Shown: positions 33,599 to 41,505 of the stretch, piece after piece
Layout: the number at the start of each line of letters is the position of its first letter
Position numbering within the stretch: the stretch's first letter is position 1
Source: Faucicola osloensis_C
GTDB taxonomy: Bacteria > Pseudomonadota > Gammaproteobacteria > Pseudomonadales > Moraxellaceae
DNA: 64,000 bases
Assembly (NCBI GenBank): GCA_019353055.1
Contig: JABAHL010000006.1
Span: 62,001-126,000 of the forward strand
Direction of reading: 5' to 3'
Notes under the pieces: model-generated
Database searches by the model: none
What the model was told of the DNA's origin: nothing
What the model saw: the letters and a program-made list of their open reading frames with translations, nothing else
Made by a program: the position numbers and the translations under genes

Positions 33599-33976
33599 TT
33601 ACGGCGTTTAGCAAGTGAACTCAATCGATTTTTATCCCTTTACAAAGTTGAAGAGGTGCGATAATTGGTTACTTTTGATTACAAAAGCGCAAATAACTGA
33701 ATATTTAATCAAAGCTTAGTCGACACAAAGTCGCTTTAGCGAGGTCATACAATATGGTTATAATAAAATTGCTTAGTTAAAAATCTAACTGAGTTTATTA
33801 ATTATAAACAATGACTATCAATCATAATTTTATAACCGCGCCGTTGTCTTTAGTTATTGTGTAGCAGTCTTAATGGGCAATTAAGATCAATGTCAAAAGG
33901 TAGTAGCGCGGTTTAAAGAGTTAGCTAACGCTAATGTTATTCAATACTAATCTTATTCAAAATAGGGCACTTCATT
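33599..33976 (+). other. Gene-free stretch upstream of oleate hydratase, with a structured element
   Basis: AT-rich. Contains AACCGCGC (33834-33841) and its exact complement GCGCGGTT (33906-33913), enclosing a perfect 7-bp hairpin TCTTAAT/ATTAAGA (33868-33886), and then the palindrome GTTAGCTAAC (33920-33929). Together these look like a structured leader and an operator for ohyA. No protein gene seen. Confidence 0.5.
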
Positions 33977-35965
33977 ATGACAACCAACGCTAAGAACAAC
34001 AGTGAATTTTTAAAAAATCTAGCTTTTAAAAAGGTCGATCACCAGCCACAGCGGGCAGATTATCAATCTAATCAACCTGGCAATTCGATGCCGTTTAGCG
34101 ATGCCCGTGGTAACTATCAGCGTAATATCGGCTTTGATACCGGACGTTTTAAAGACAGTAAAGTCTATATCGTCGGCGGCGGTATTGGCGGTCTAGCAGC
34201 AGCGTATTATTTTATCCGAGATGCCCATATCCCGGGCGAGAATATTACTTTTTTAGAAGAATTAGCGGTGCAAGGCGGCTCACTTGATGGCGCTGGTAAT
34301 GCCAAAGACGGTTATATCATGCGGGGCGGTCGTGAGATGATTACCACCTACGAGAATTTTTGGGATATGTTCCAAGATATACCTGCGCTAGAATTACCAG
34401 AGCCTTATTCAGTGCTTGATGAATACCGCTTGATCAATGACAATGACCCCAACTACTCCAAAGCACGGTTGATTCATAACAAAGGCGAAATCAAAGATTT
34501 TCATAAGTTTAATCTCAACAAAGCCGACCAACTTGCCATCGTCCGCTTATTACTAAAAAATCAAGACGAACTCGATAATCTCACCATCGAAGATTACTTT
34601 AGCCAAAGTTTTTTGGACAGTAATTTTTGGACGCTATGGCGTAGTATGTTTGCTTTTGAAAACTGGCACAGCTTGCTTGAGTGCAAGCTTTATATGCACC
34701 GGTTTTTGGAAGCCTTAGATGGCATCAAAGATATGTCGACCCTGTTATTTGCCAAATACAACCAATACGACAGCTTTGTGGTACCTGCGCAAAAATTTTT
34801 AATCAATAAAGGCGTTAACCTACAAAGTGACACGTTAGTGACAGCGGTTGATTTTGAGCAGCAAGGCGACAAAAAAATCGTTAAAGGGCTGACAACCACC
34901 CAACAAGGTCAACAAGTCCATATCCCTGTACGAGACAATGATTTTGTGATTATTACCACAGGGTCAATGACAGAAGATACGCGCTATGGCACCAGTGACA
35001 CTGCGCCTGATATCCGTCTAACTGATGATAACATGGGAAAAACGAAAGGTTGGGTACTATGGAATTACCTTGCCAAACAATCTGCTGTGTTTGGTCGTCC
35101 AGAAAAATTTAACCGTCATGTACCCAAATCTGCCTGGATGTCAGCAACCTTAACCTGCAAAGACTCGGCGCTTTTGCGCAAAATCAGCGAAAAATACTGT
35201 GTCAATCCGCCGCTATCAGGCAAAACAGTCACAGGCGGTATTGTTACCATCACCGATTCCAACTGGCTTATGAGTTTTACTATCAACCGCCAACCGCAAT
35301 TTCCTGACCAACCCAAAGACGTGGTGGTAATATGGGTGTATGGGCTATTGATGGACAAAAAAGGCAATTACGTGCCAAAAACCATGCCAGAATGTACCGG
35401 GCATGAAATTGTGACGGAGCTGCTATACCACCTAGATTTGCTTGAGCAAAAAGATGATATTTTAGCCAACACCATCGCCAACACCGCCTATATGCCCTAT
35501 ATCACTTCGATGTTTATGCCACGTGCCAAAGGCGACCGCCCACAAATTGTACCCGAAGGCTGCACCAATTTAGGTCTCATCGGTCAATTTGTTGAGACCA
35601 ACAATGATGTGGTGTTCACCGTTGAAACTTCGGTACGCTCGGCGCGGGTCGCGGTGTACACCCTAACAGATTGTAATAAGCAAGTGCCTGATATCGTGCC
35701 AACCCAATACGATATTCGCAACATACTCCGCTCTGCCAGTACACTCAACGATGACCAAGGCTTCATTGGGGAGGGCTTATTGCGCCGAGTGCTCGCCAAT
35801 ACCTATTATGAGCACATCTTGCCACCCGTCGCCAAAAAATCGCACAAAGACAGCTCGTTAATGCAGACGCTTGCCGAGCAATTTGAAGTAGTCAAAGCCT
35901 TTTGGCATAAAGAAGGTCATAAAGACGAGCGAAAAGATGAGCAAAAAGCGCAGGATAAAAAATAA
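33977..35965 (+). CDS. ohyA: Oleate hydratase (MCRA family, FAD-dependent)
   Basis: Adds water to the cis-9 double bond of oleic and related free fatty acids, giving 10-hydroxy acids; in bacteria linked to fatty-acid detoxification. 662 residues. The FAD-binding motif VYIVGGGIGGLAAAYYFIRD is at about residues 63-82, then FLEELAVQGGSLDGAGNAKDGYIMRGGREMITTYENFWDMF, a signature of the family. Later blocks are VWVYGL, TAYMPYITSMFMPRAKGDRPQIVPEGCTNLGLIGQFVE. The C-terminal 30 residues are Lys/Asp/Glu-rich and poorly conserved. It is alone in its transcript with a terminator behind it. Confidence 0.95.
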   Translation: MTTNAKNNSEFLKNLAFKKVDHQPQRADYQSNQPGNSMPFSDARGNYQRNIGFDTGRFKDSKVYIVGGGIGGLAAAYYFIRDAHIPGENITFLEELAVQGGSLDGAGNAKDGYIMRGGREMITTYENFWDMFQDIPALELPEPYSVLDEYRLINDNDPNYSKARLIHNKGEIKDFHKFNLNKADQLAIVRLLLKNQDELDNLTIEDYFSQSFLDSNFWTLWRSMFAFENWHSLLECKLYMHRFLEALDGIKDMSTLLFAKYNQYDSFVVPAQKFLINKGVNLQSDTLVTAVDFEQQGDKKIVKGLTTTQQGQQVHIPVRDNDFVIITTGSMTEDTRYGTSDTAPDIRLTDDNMGKTKGWVLWNYLAKQSAVFGRPEKFNRHVPKSAWMSATLTCKDSALLRKISEKYCVNPPLSGKTVTGGIVTITDSNWLMSFTINRQPQFPDQPKDVVVIWVYGLLMDKKGNYVPKTMPECTGHEIVTELLYHLDLLEQKDDILANTIANTAYMPYITSMFMPRAKGDRPQIVPEGCTNLGLIGQFVETNNDVVFTVETSVRSARVAVYTLTDCNKQVPDIVPTQYDIRNILRSASTLNDDQGFIGEGLLRRVLANTYYEHILPPVAKKSHKDSSLMQTLAEQFEVVKAFWHKEGHKDERKDEQKAQDKK

Positions 35966-35993
35966 GCTTTAATATACTTTTGTCCTCAAACCG

Positions 35994-36026
35994 AAAAATC
36001 CTCCTGCCGTTAGGGGGATTTTTTAT
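35994..36026 (+). terminator. Terminator of ohyA
   Basis: AAAATCCTCC pairs with GGGGGATTTT (one G-T pair) around a short loop, followed by T residues. Confidence 0.85.
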
Positions 36027-36120
36027 TAGCAAAATTTCCTTTGTGCCTAAAAACCCTATTTCGTAAAATGGTGGTTTCAAGTATATTAAAGCTAAAGTCA
36101 CACATCATAAGGAACAAGTG

Positions 36121-36759
36121 ATGAAACTATATACCATGAATGCCCCGCCAAACCCGCGCAAGGTCGACTTATTGTTAAAAGTCAAAGAACTTGATATCAA
36201 TGATATTCATAATTTACAAGTCATCAACGTGGATATTGGCAAAAATGAGCAAAACTCGCCGGAGTTTTTGGCAGTCAATCCACTGGGGCTGTTGCCTGTG
36301 TTAGTGCTTGATGATGGCACTGTGCTCAACGATTCACATGCCATTTGTGAGTACCTTGATAGTCGACTTGCAGGCAATGGCAAGCAAGTGATGGGCTCAG
36401 ACCCTATACAGCGCGCCAAAATCACCGCCATGTCACGCAATGCGGAGTTTCACGTGCTGTATAACATGATGCTGGCTTTCCAGCATGGGCATCCATCTCG
36501 CGCGTCGGTGGGCAACCAAGTGCCTGGTACGGCAGAAGAGAGCATCAACCGTGTCAAAAAAGCCTTGCCGTACTTTGACAAGCTATTATCGAGTCATAAA
36601 TACTTGCTCGGTGATCGACTTACCTTCGCTGATATCGTGTTGTATGTTGGCTTGGATTTTGGGCGAGTGATGAAGTTTAGTCCCAAAGATGCCAGTGTGG
36701 TGGGTGACCATGTAGCACGTTTTTATGCGCAAATGAATGAGCGTTTTGGTAAAAAATAA
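36121..36759 (+). CDS. Glutathione S-transferase family protein
   Basis: About 212 residues, two-domain GST. The thioredoxin-like N-terminus KLYTMNAPPNPRKVDLLLKVKEL, cis-Pro region NPLGLLPVLVLDDGTVLNDSHAICEYLD with the glutathione-binding SHA, and an all-helical C-terminal half with YLLGDRLTFADIVLYVGLDF. The catalytic residue is uncertain because the N-terminal motif has Asn-Pro where Ser or Cys is common. ATG 36121 follows AAGGA; the adjacent GTG at 36118 is less likely. Monocistronic. Confidence 0.88.
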   Translation: MKLYTMNAPPNPRKVDLLLKVKELDINDIHNLQVINVDIGKNEQNSPEFLAVNPLGLLPVLVLDDGTVLNDSHAICEYLDSRLAGNGKQVMGSDPIQRAKITAMSRNAEFHVLYNMMLAFQHGHPSRASVGNQVPGTAEESINRVKKALPYFDKLLSSHKYLLGDRLTFADIVLYVGLDFGRVMKFSPKDASVVGDHVARFYAQMNERFGKK

Positions 36760-36772
36760 CGGTTGTTGAGAT

Positions 36773-36803
36773 AAAAAAGGGCAAACTAGATGCCCTTTTT
36801 TTA
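36773..36803 (+). terminator. Terminator of the GST gene
   Basis: AAAAAGGGCA and TGCCCTTTTT form a perfect stem around a seven-base loop, followed by T residues. Confidence 0.93.
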
Positions 36804-36885
36804 TTGGTAGTGGTTATTCATTGCTTTTATCCACCGTTTCTATTTACTGCTTTTATGCCTAGTTTTTTCAATAGCGCTAGGGTTG

Positions 36886-37857
36886 TCATCCCGACTGATT
36901 GTTAGCCATTAATGCACTGATGCCATCATATAGGGTATCGTTGACCGGGGTGTCAATGCCATGCTTATCCCCCAATTCACGAATTGTCCCTGCAAACAAA
37001 TCAAGCTCACAACGTCGCCCTGCTTTTAAATCCTGCCGCATTGATGGCATGCCTTTGGGATCCAGCGCATCCATAATCGCCAGCCATTTTTTGAAATCTT
37101 CTTCGGTCAAGGGTACGCCTTCAGCGTGTGCCACTGCCATCACTTCTCGCATGGCGGCTTTGAACATGTCGCGCGCTTTACCCGCTTGTTGCACGGTATC
37201 AAAGGTGCCTTGATACAATGCCACGGTTTGATTGACGCCCGTATTTAACATCAACTTGCCCCACAGCTGGCGCGGCATGTCATCGCTTACTGAGTGCGGG
37301 AAATTGACTTGATTAAAGAGGGCATCGACTTGTTGCACGCGCGCGCGTTCAACGCTATCAGTTGTCATCGCGCCAATGACCAATTGTCCATGATCGCGAT
37401 AAATCAGTTGGCTACCATTTTTCCCATTTTTTTCATGCGGCTCATTTTTCATGGCATCCATTTGCTGCGCCACACAATACACAATGCGCTCGTCACCAAA
37501 GGCGTTTGCCAACACTTTTTCGCTGGCGATACCGTTGAGGGCAGAAACAATCAGCGTATTGTCGCCAAGTTGACTTTTGATGAGCGGTAACACGTCGTTT
37601 AACTGATAAAATTTGGTACACACCACCACCAAATCGGCAGGACTTAGGTTTGAAGGAGGGCTTTCATCTGGTGTGACATAGTTGAGTGTTAATGGCTCGC
37701 CATTCACCAATAAACCTTGCTGTTGGTAGCGGTTGACACGGTCACTATCGGCGACGATACGCAAGTTTTCAAAAGGCATGTTTGGGGCTAATAGACTTGC
37801 AAATAACGCCCCTAATGAGCCAAATCCAACAATGGCAATAATCGGTGAATCGTTCAT
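36886..37857 (-). CDS. 2-dehydropantoate 2-reductase family protein
   Basis: NADPH-dependent reductase of the PanE/ApbA family, 323 residues, which would reduce ketopantoate to pantoate in coenzyme A synthesis. The Rossmann motif IAIVGFGSLGALFA is at the N-terminus; ADLVVVCTKFYQLNDVLPLI and IVSALNGIASEKVL follow; the C-terminal helical domain has LWGKLMLNTGVNQTVALYQGTF and SMRQDLKAGRRCELDLFAGTI with the family's catalytic Lys and Asp/Glu region. Several PanE paralogs exist in this group, so the gene symbol is withheld. ATG 37857 follows AGGAAA; an upstream in-frame start at 37920 lacks support. Confidence 0.87.
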   Translation of the reverse strand: MNDSPIIAIVGFGSLGALFASLLAPNMPFENLRIVADSDRVNRYQQQGLLVNGEPLTLNYVTPDESPPSNLSPADLVVVCTKFYQLNDVLPLIKSQLGDNTLIVSALNGIASEKVLANAFGDERIVYCVAQQMDAMKNEPHEKNGKNGSQLIYRDHGQLVIGAMTTDSVERARVQQVDALFNQVNFPHSVSDDMPRQLWGKLMLNTGVNQTVALYQGTFDTVQQAGKARDMFKAAMREVMAVAHAEGVPLTEEDFKKWLAIMDALDPKGMPSMRQDLKAGRRCELDLFAGTIRELGDKHGIDTPVNDTLYDGISALMANNQSG

Positions 37858-37942
37858 CTTTTTTCCTGTTATTTTGCGACATTGATTAGAGTTGTGATAA
37901 AGTTTAGCAGATTTTTGCACCTATTTTAAAAAAGGAATCACG

Positions 37943-38038
37943 ATGAAATTATTAAAAATGGCTGTGTTCATGGGTTGTTTATGGGCTGCTTATGAAAAAT
38001 CAGCAACAAACTTTGCAAGAGCTAATGCCAGCATTTGA
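37943..38038 (+). CDS. Micro-ORF 1 upstream of bioD (31 aa), possibly frameshifted
   Basis: MKLLKMAVFMGCLWAAYEKS then 11 residues to a TGA. The start has the strong Shine-Dalgarno AAAAGGA. The N-terminal 17 residues look like a membrane helix. The next ORF overlaps it in the +1 frame and reads like a continuing amphipathic tail, so both could be halves of one small membrane protein broken by a one-base change. No family recognised. Confidence 0.4.
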   Translation: MKLLKMAVFMGCLWAAYEKSATNFARANASI

Positions 38039-38114
38039 GCAAAAAATTGAAAAAATCACCCAATCAGCTCAAAAAACCACCCAAACCATTAACCATAAAG
38101 CAAGTAAGAAATAA
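37992..38114 (+). CDS. Micro-ORF 2 upstream of bioD (40 aa), overlapping
   Basis: MKNQQQTLQELMPAFEQKIE and then a Lys/Gln/Thr-rich tail ending HKASKK. Its TAA stop shares one base with the bioD ATG (TAATG at 38112-38116), the layout of translational coupling. It overlaps micro-ORF 1 in a different frame. It has no good Shine-Dalgarno of its own, which fits either coupling or a frameshifted longer gene beginning at 37943. Confidence 0.4.
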   Translation: MKNQQQTLQELMPAFEQKIEKITQSAQKTTQTINHKASKK

Positions 38115-38815
38115 TGAATTTATCCAATGTTAACGATGCTTCATCTTCACTAAACGGCGCGTATTTTGTCACAGGTACCGACACCGAAATCGGTAAAACC
38201 ACTACCACGGCGCAATTGGTCAAGAATGTAGCTCAGCAAGGCAAAAGTGTCTATGCCATCAAGCCAGTCACCGCAGGTCTAGAAACCGATGACAATGGGC
38301 AAACATATAGCGATGATACACGACGCATTAATCAATTTGCCAATGTCAAACCACCGCTATCTGTCATTGCGCCTATCCAGCTAGCGACACCTTGCTCACC
38401 GCATATCGCCGCCCAAATTGATGACGTGACACTTACCAACACCCAATTAGTCGATACCATCAACAACGCCATCGCAGCCTATCCTGCCGATGTGATTTTG
38501 GTTGAAGGGGCAGGCGGCTGGTTTACCCCTATTAACGAGCAAGAAACGCTTGCTGATGTGGCAGCCGCGCTCAAATACCCTGTGATTATGGTTGTCGGTA
38601 TCAAGCTTGGTAGCCTTAATCATGCCATGCTAACCCTACAAGCAATTTGGCAAGCAGGGCTAAAAGTCGCTTTGGTTATTTTTAACCAATTACAGACCGA
38701 CACGCCGTTTGTCGATGCGCAAATTGACTGGTTAAGTCAGCAAATTTTACGCCAGTCTACTGGTTATCAAAACCCGCCACCCTTGATGGTCAAACAAGGC
38801 GTTTTAACCCATTAA
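38114..38815 (+). CDS. bioD: Dethiobiotin synthase
   Basis: ATP-dependent closure of the ureido ring of dethiobiotin from diaminopelargonate and CO2. 233 residues. The P-loop GTDTEIGKTTTTAQLVKN is at about residues 18-35; KPVTAGLETDDNGQTYSDDTRR, PIQLATPCSPHIAAQ, VEGAGGWFTPINEQETLADVA and VIMVVGIKLGSLNHAMLT are family blocks. The other bio genes are not in this window. Its start overlaps the preceding micro-ORF by one base. Confidence 0.95.
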   Translation: MNLSNVNDASSSLNGAYFVTGTDTEIGKTTTTAQLVKNVAQQGKSVYAIKPVTAGLETDDNGQTYSDDTRRINQFANVKPPLSVIAPIQLATPCSPHIAAQIDDVTLTNTQLVDTINNAIAAYPADVILVEGAGGWFTPINEQETLADVAAALKYPVIMVVGIKLGSLNHAMLTLQAIWQAGLKVALVIFNQLQTDTPFVDAQIDWLSQQILRQSTGYQNPPPLMVKQGVLTH

Positions 38816-39115
38816 ATTTTTATCCAATCACATTGCATTTTGGCATAAGTTATGGTATAAATAGCGGCTTTAAATTTACTAGCGATTTTTTGACGCTTGC
38901 TTAAAATGGTTTTGATTGACGCAAGTCAAGTGACTAGCCGTGAGTAGCTAATTTTAAGTGCGCCGCCAAAAGATTAATTATTGATTCAAACTGAGATACT
39001 CAACACTAGAATCGTTGAAACCCTAGCTTTTTTAGCTTCAATGATATGCGAGATGTGCGAGTATCAGTTGTGACAGGCATGAGCAGCCCTCATGCACACC
39101 GATTAGGAGTAAGCC
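38816..39115 (+). other. Upstream region of rpmB with leader hairpin
   Basis: Holds the rpmB-rpmG promoter region. A perfect 7-bp hairpin GCATGAG/CTCATGC (39077-39095) stands between the transcript start area and the AGGAG of rpmB. No coding potential. Confidence 0.5.
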
Positions 39116-39352
39116 ATGTCTCGAGTATGCCAAGTGACTGGAAAACGCCCAGCGGTAGGTAACAATGTTTCTCACGCAAACAACAAAACCCGCCGTCGTT
39201 TTCTACCAAATCTACACACCCATCGTTTTTGGGTAGAGAGCGAAAACCGCTTTGTTAAGCTTCGCTTGACTACCAAAGGTATGCGTATCATTGATAAAGT
39301 TGGTATTGACCAAGTTTTAACTGATATGCGTGCTCGTGGCGAAAAAATCTAA
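39116..39352 (+). CDS. rpmB: 50S ribosomal protein L28
   Basis: 78-residue ribosomal protein. MSRVCQVTGKRPAVGNNVSHANNKTRRRF and FWVESENRFVKLRLTTKGMRIIDKVGID are diagnostic. TAGGAGTAAGCC before ATG 39116 gives a good Shine-Dalgarno. It is followed 35 bp later by rpmG, the conserved order. Confidence 0.98.
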   Translation: MSRVCQVTGKRPAVGNNVSHANNKTRRRFLPNLHTHRFWVESENRFVKLRLTTKGMRIIDKVGIDQVLTDMRARGEKI

Positions 39353-39387
39353 TTTTTGCCTTTTCATATTCTTAGGGAGCAATTGCG

Positions 39388-39543
39388 ATGCGTGATAAAA
39401 TCAAATTAGTTTCAACTGCAGGTACGGGTTATTTTTACACCACGACCAAAAACAAACGTACCATGCCAAACAAAATGGAAATCAAAAAATTTGATCCAGT
39501 GGTACGTCAACATGTTGTATTCAAAGAAGCTAAAATCAAATAA
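39388..39543 (+). CDS. rpmG: 50S ribosomal protein L33
   Basis: 51-residue protein read directly from the sequence: it begins MRDKIKLVSTAGTGYFYTTT, continues with the KNKR and KMEIKKFDP segments and ends KEAKIK. This is the cysteine-free (zinc-independent) form of L33. AGGGAG precedes the ATG. It forms an operon with rpmB and is followed by a strong terminator. Confidence 0.97.
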   Translation: MRDKIKLVSTAGTGYFYTTTKNKRTMPNKMEIKKFDPVVRQHVVFKEAKIK

Positions 39544-39579
39544 TTGACTGACACAGTCCATTTGACGCGCTATTTGATA

Positions 39580-39614
39580 AAAAAGTGGGTAACTTAGGTT
39601 AACCCACTTTTTTT
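39580..39614 (+). terminator. Terminator of rpmB-rpmG
   Basis: AAAAGTGGGT at 39581-39590 pairs with ACCCACTTTT near 39602-39611, followed by T residues. Confidence 0.9.
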
Positions 39615-39704
39615 ATGCACAAAAATTGTAAAATTGCTATCGCGATGGATTGTAAAACGAGTTGCAAGGGGTCTTGGCATCTGAAGCAGCCAAAACGGTT
39701 TATG

Positions 39705-41171
39705 TTACTTGTCCAGTTGGTGGCTACTTAAAATATGGGCATCGCTAGCAGCACTGGCGGCAGTCGATGGCGCTATCACAACCGCAGGTAAGGGTTTGAG
39801 ACTGTTTTCAAACTCTGGCAATCTCGCTTTAATAGCCTCACCCATCACCAATTGCGGCTCTGAGGGTTCAAAGCCCATCATTTTTTCCCGTTCAGCAATG
39901 CGTTTGCTGGCGGCTTCAAACGCAGGTTGAAAACGGCGAAGCTTGGGTAAGCTTTCAGCAAAAAATGCTTGTCCAAAGTAAGTATATTCGGCTTCGTTAG
40001 AACAGCCAAACGATGATTTGTTTGCCGCTGAGGCGGTAATCACGAGGGTCTCTGGTGATTTTAACTCATTGATAAATGAGCCAGAATAACAGGCGGATAC
40101 CACAATGACGCGCCATTTAATGCCAGATTTATCCAATGATTGGCGTAGCCATTTGGCATCGACATTATCGAGCGCTAGCGGTGGGTTGGACATCTCAATC
40201 ACCTTGTCACCCCCATGCGAGGTCAAGGTCAAAAATAGCACGTCTTCATTGACATCCATTTTTTTGGCGATACTTTGCAAAGTGCGTTCAATACTGGTTT
40301 TACTGGCAATCGGTAGCGCAGACAAGGTATTGGCGTTGTTAATGAGTTCCACCGAGCGTCCTGCTGTGCCAAATTGATGGTCAAAGTAATCTTTGGTCAG
40401 CTCAATTTCTGACCGGAACACATCTTGCTCGCCATGACCTGCGACACCCATAAAGTACCAATCATGTATAGTCGGGCGTTGCGGCTGCACGTTATTTAGC
40501 ATATCAGCCAGAAGCTCAGGCTGCGCATAAAATGCCGCTTCAGTGACCACAGGTTCGACGGGGTCAGATTGAAAAATCGGCTCAGATTGCACGTTTTTTT
40601 GCCACACGCTGAGTACGGCAAACGCACCCAGCATAATCAGGACACGCTCAATCCATGACCAGCGTAATTGATTGCCAAAAATCCATAGCAGCGATAACGA
40701 CTGCCAAACAAATGCCAATACGAACACAATACCAATCGTATCAAACGTCCATTCAGGTAGCCAGCCCAAGTCTGAGATAAACTGAATCAAGCTTTGCACC
40801 AGCATCATAAAGGTGTCAGCACACAGCCACAGAATCGCCGGCACAAAAATTAGCATGGCATTAAAATGACGTTTGGCAAGAATCAATCCTGCCACTAACA
40901 TCACCATCGGCCACACCAAATAACTAATCAGCCCTTGTGGATTAAAATGGGTGGCATCTTCAGCCACCAACCACGAAAACAGCAAATTACTCGCCAGTGC
41001 CGTCAATCCAAATAACAAAAACTGCCATACGGTGGGCTTGACCCAATAAAACGCACGTTTTGAACCTATTAGCATGTGACCCGTGGCACGGATATTGGCG
41101 ATGACGTTATGTGAAAAACGTTTGAGCGGGGTTAAATCAAGATCGGTAAGAGAAGTTGGCAAAATATCCAC
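39705..41171 (-). CDS. Membrane-anchored C13 family (legumain/caspase-clan) peptidase
   Basis: 488 residues. The N-terminal half has about four to five membrane spans (residues 48-70, 83-100, 105-130, 145-167, 173-190). The C-terminal half is a clan CD cysteine peptidase domain of the C13 type: HDWYFMGVAGHGEQDVFRSE, then catalytic His319 in LTLTSHGGD and Cys361 in VIVVSACYSGSFI. After it comes SFGCSNEAEYTYFGQAFF and an Ala/Ser-rich tail. The substrate is unknown. The GTG start at 41171 has no good Shine-Dalgarno, so the exact N-terminus is unsure. Confidence 0.85.
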   Translation of the reverse strand: MDILPTSLTDLDLTPLKRFSHNVIANIRATGHMLIGSKRAFYWVKPTVWQFLLFGLTALASNLLFSWLVAEDATHFNPQGLISYLVWPMVMLVAGLILAKRHFNAMLIFVPAILWLCADTFMMLVQSLIQFISDLGWLPEWTFDTIGIVFVLAFVWQSLSLLWIFGNQLRWSWIERVLIMLGAFAVLSVWQKNVQSEPIFQSDPVEPVVTEAAFYAQPELLADMLNNVQPQRPTIHDWYFMGVAGHGEQDVFRSEIELTKDYFDHQFGTAGRSVELINNANTLSALPIASKTSIERTLQSIAKKMDVNEDVLFLTLTSHGGDKVIEMSNPPLALDNVDAKWLRQSLDKSGIKWRVIVVSACYSGSFINELKSPETLVITASAANKSSFGCSNEAEYTYFGQAFFAESLPKLRRFQPAFEAASKRIAEREKMMGFEPSEPQLVMGEAIKARLPEFENSLKPLPAVVIAPSTAASAASDAHILSSHQLDK

Positions 41172-41505
41172 ACTGTTGAAAGGCTGATTCTAAATGGGTA
41201 GGAGGGTAGCGATAAAATGATAATACAAAATAGCGATGGGGTGTTAACAACTTTATTAATCATTCATGTTTAGAATGTTAACTATCAATCCTAGTAAATT
41301 ATACGGCTAAAAAATTAATTTATCTAAAATAGTGAATAAATGAATAAAATTTTCTATTAATTTGAAATTATGAAATTATTTATCATAAAAATAGATTATA
41401 TGATATAATAAAATATATGGTATGATGGTATTATAGGCTATTTTACTTGGTTTAAGTGTGGTATGTTGCATAAATAAAAATGGTATTAAAAAGAGTTTTA
41501 GACGG
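41172..41505 (+). other. AT-rich gene-free stretch upstream of nhaA
   Basis: Very AT-rich, with several TATAAT-like sequences around 41395-41420. Presumably holds divergent promoters for the C13 peptidase and nhaA. No ORF of note and no clear hairpin. Confidence 0.5.

Noticed and set aside
37943..38114. Considered calling the two micro-ORFs a definite pseudogene
   Set aside because: The coupling TAATG to bioD and the good start site fit a functional relay equally well; relatives are needed to decide.
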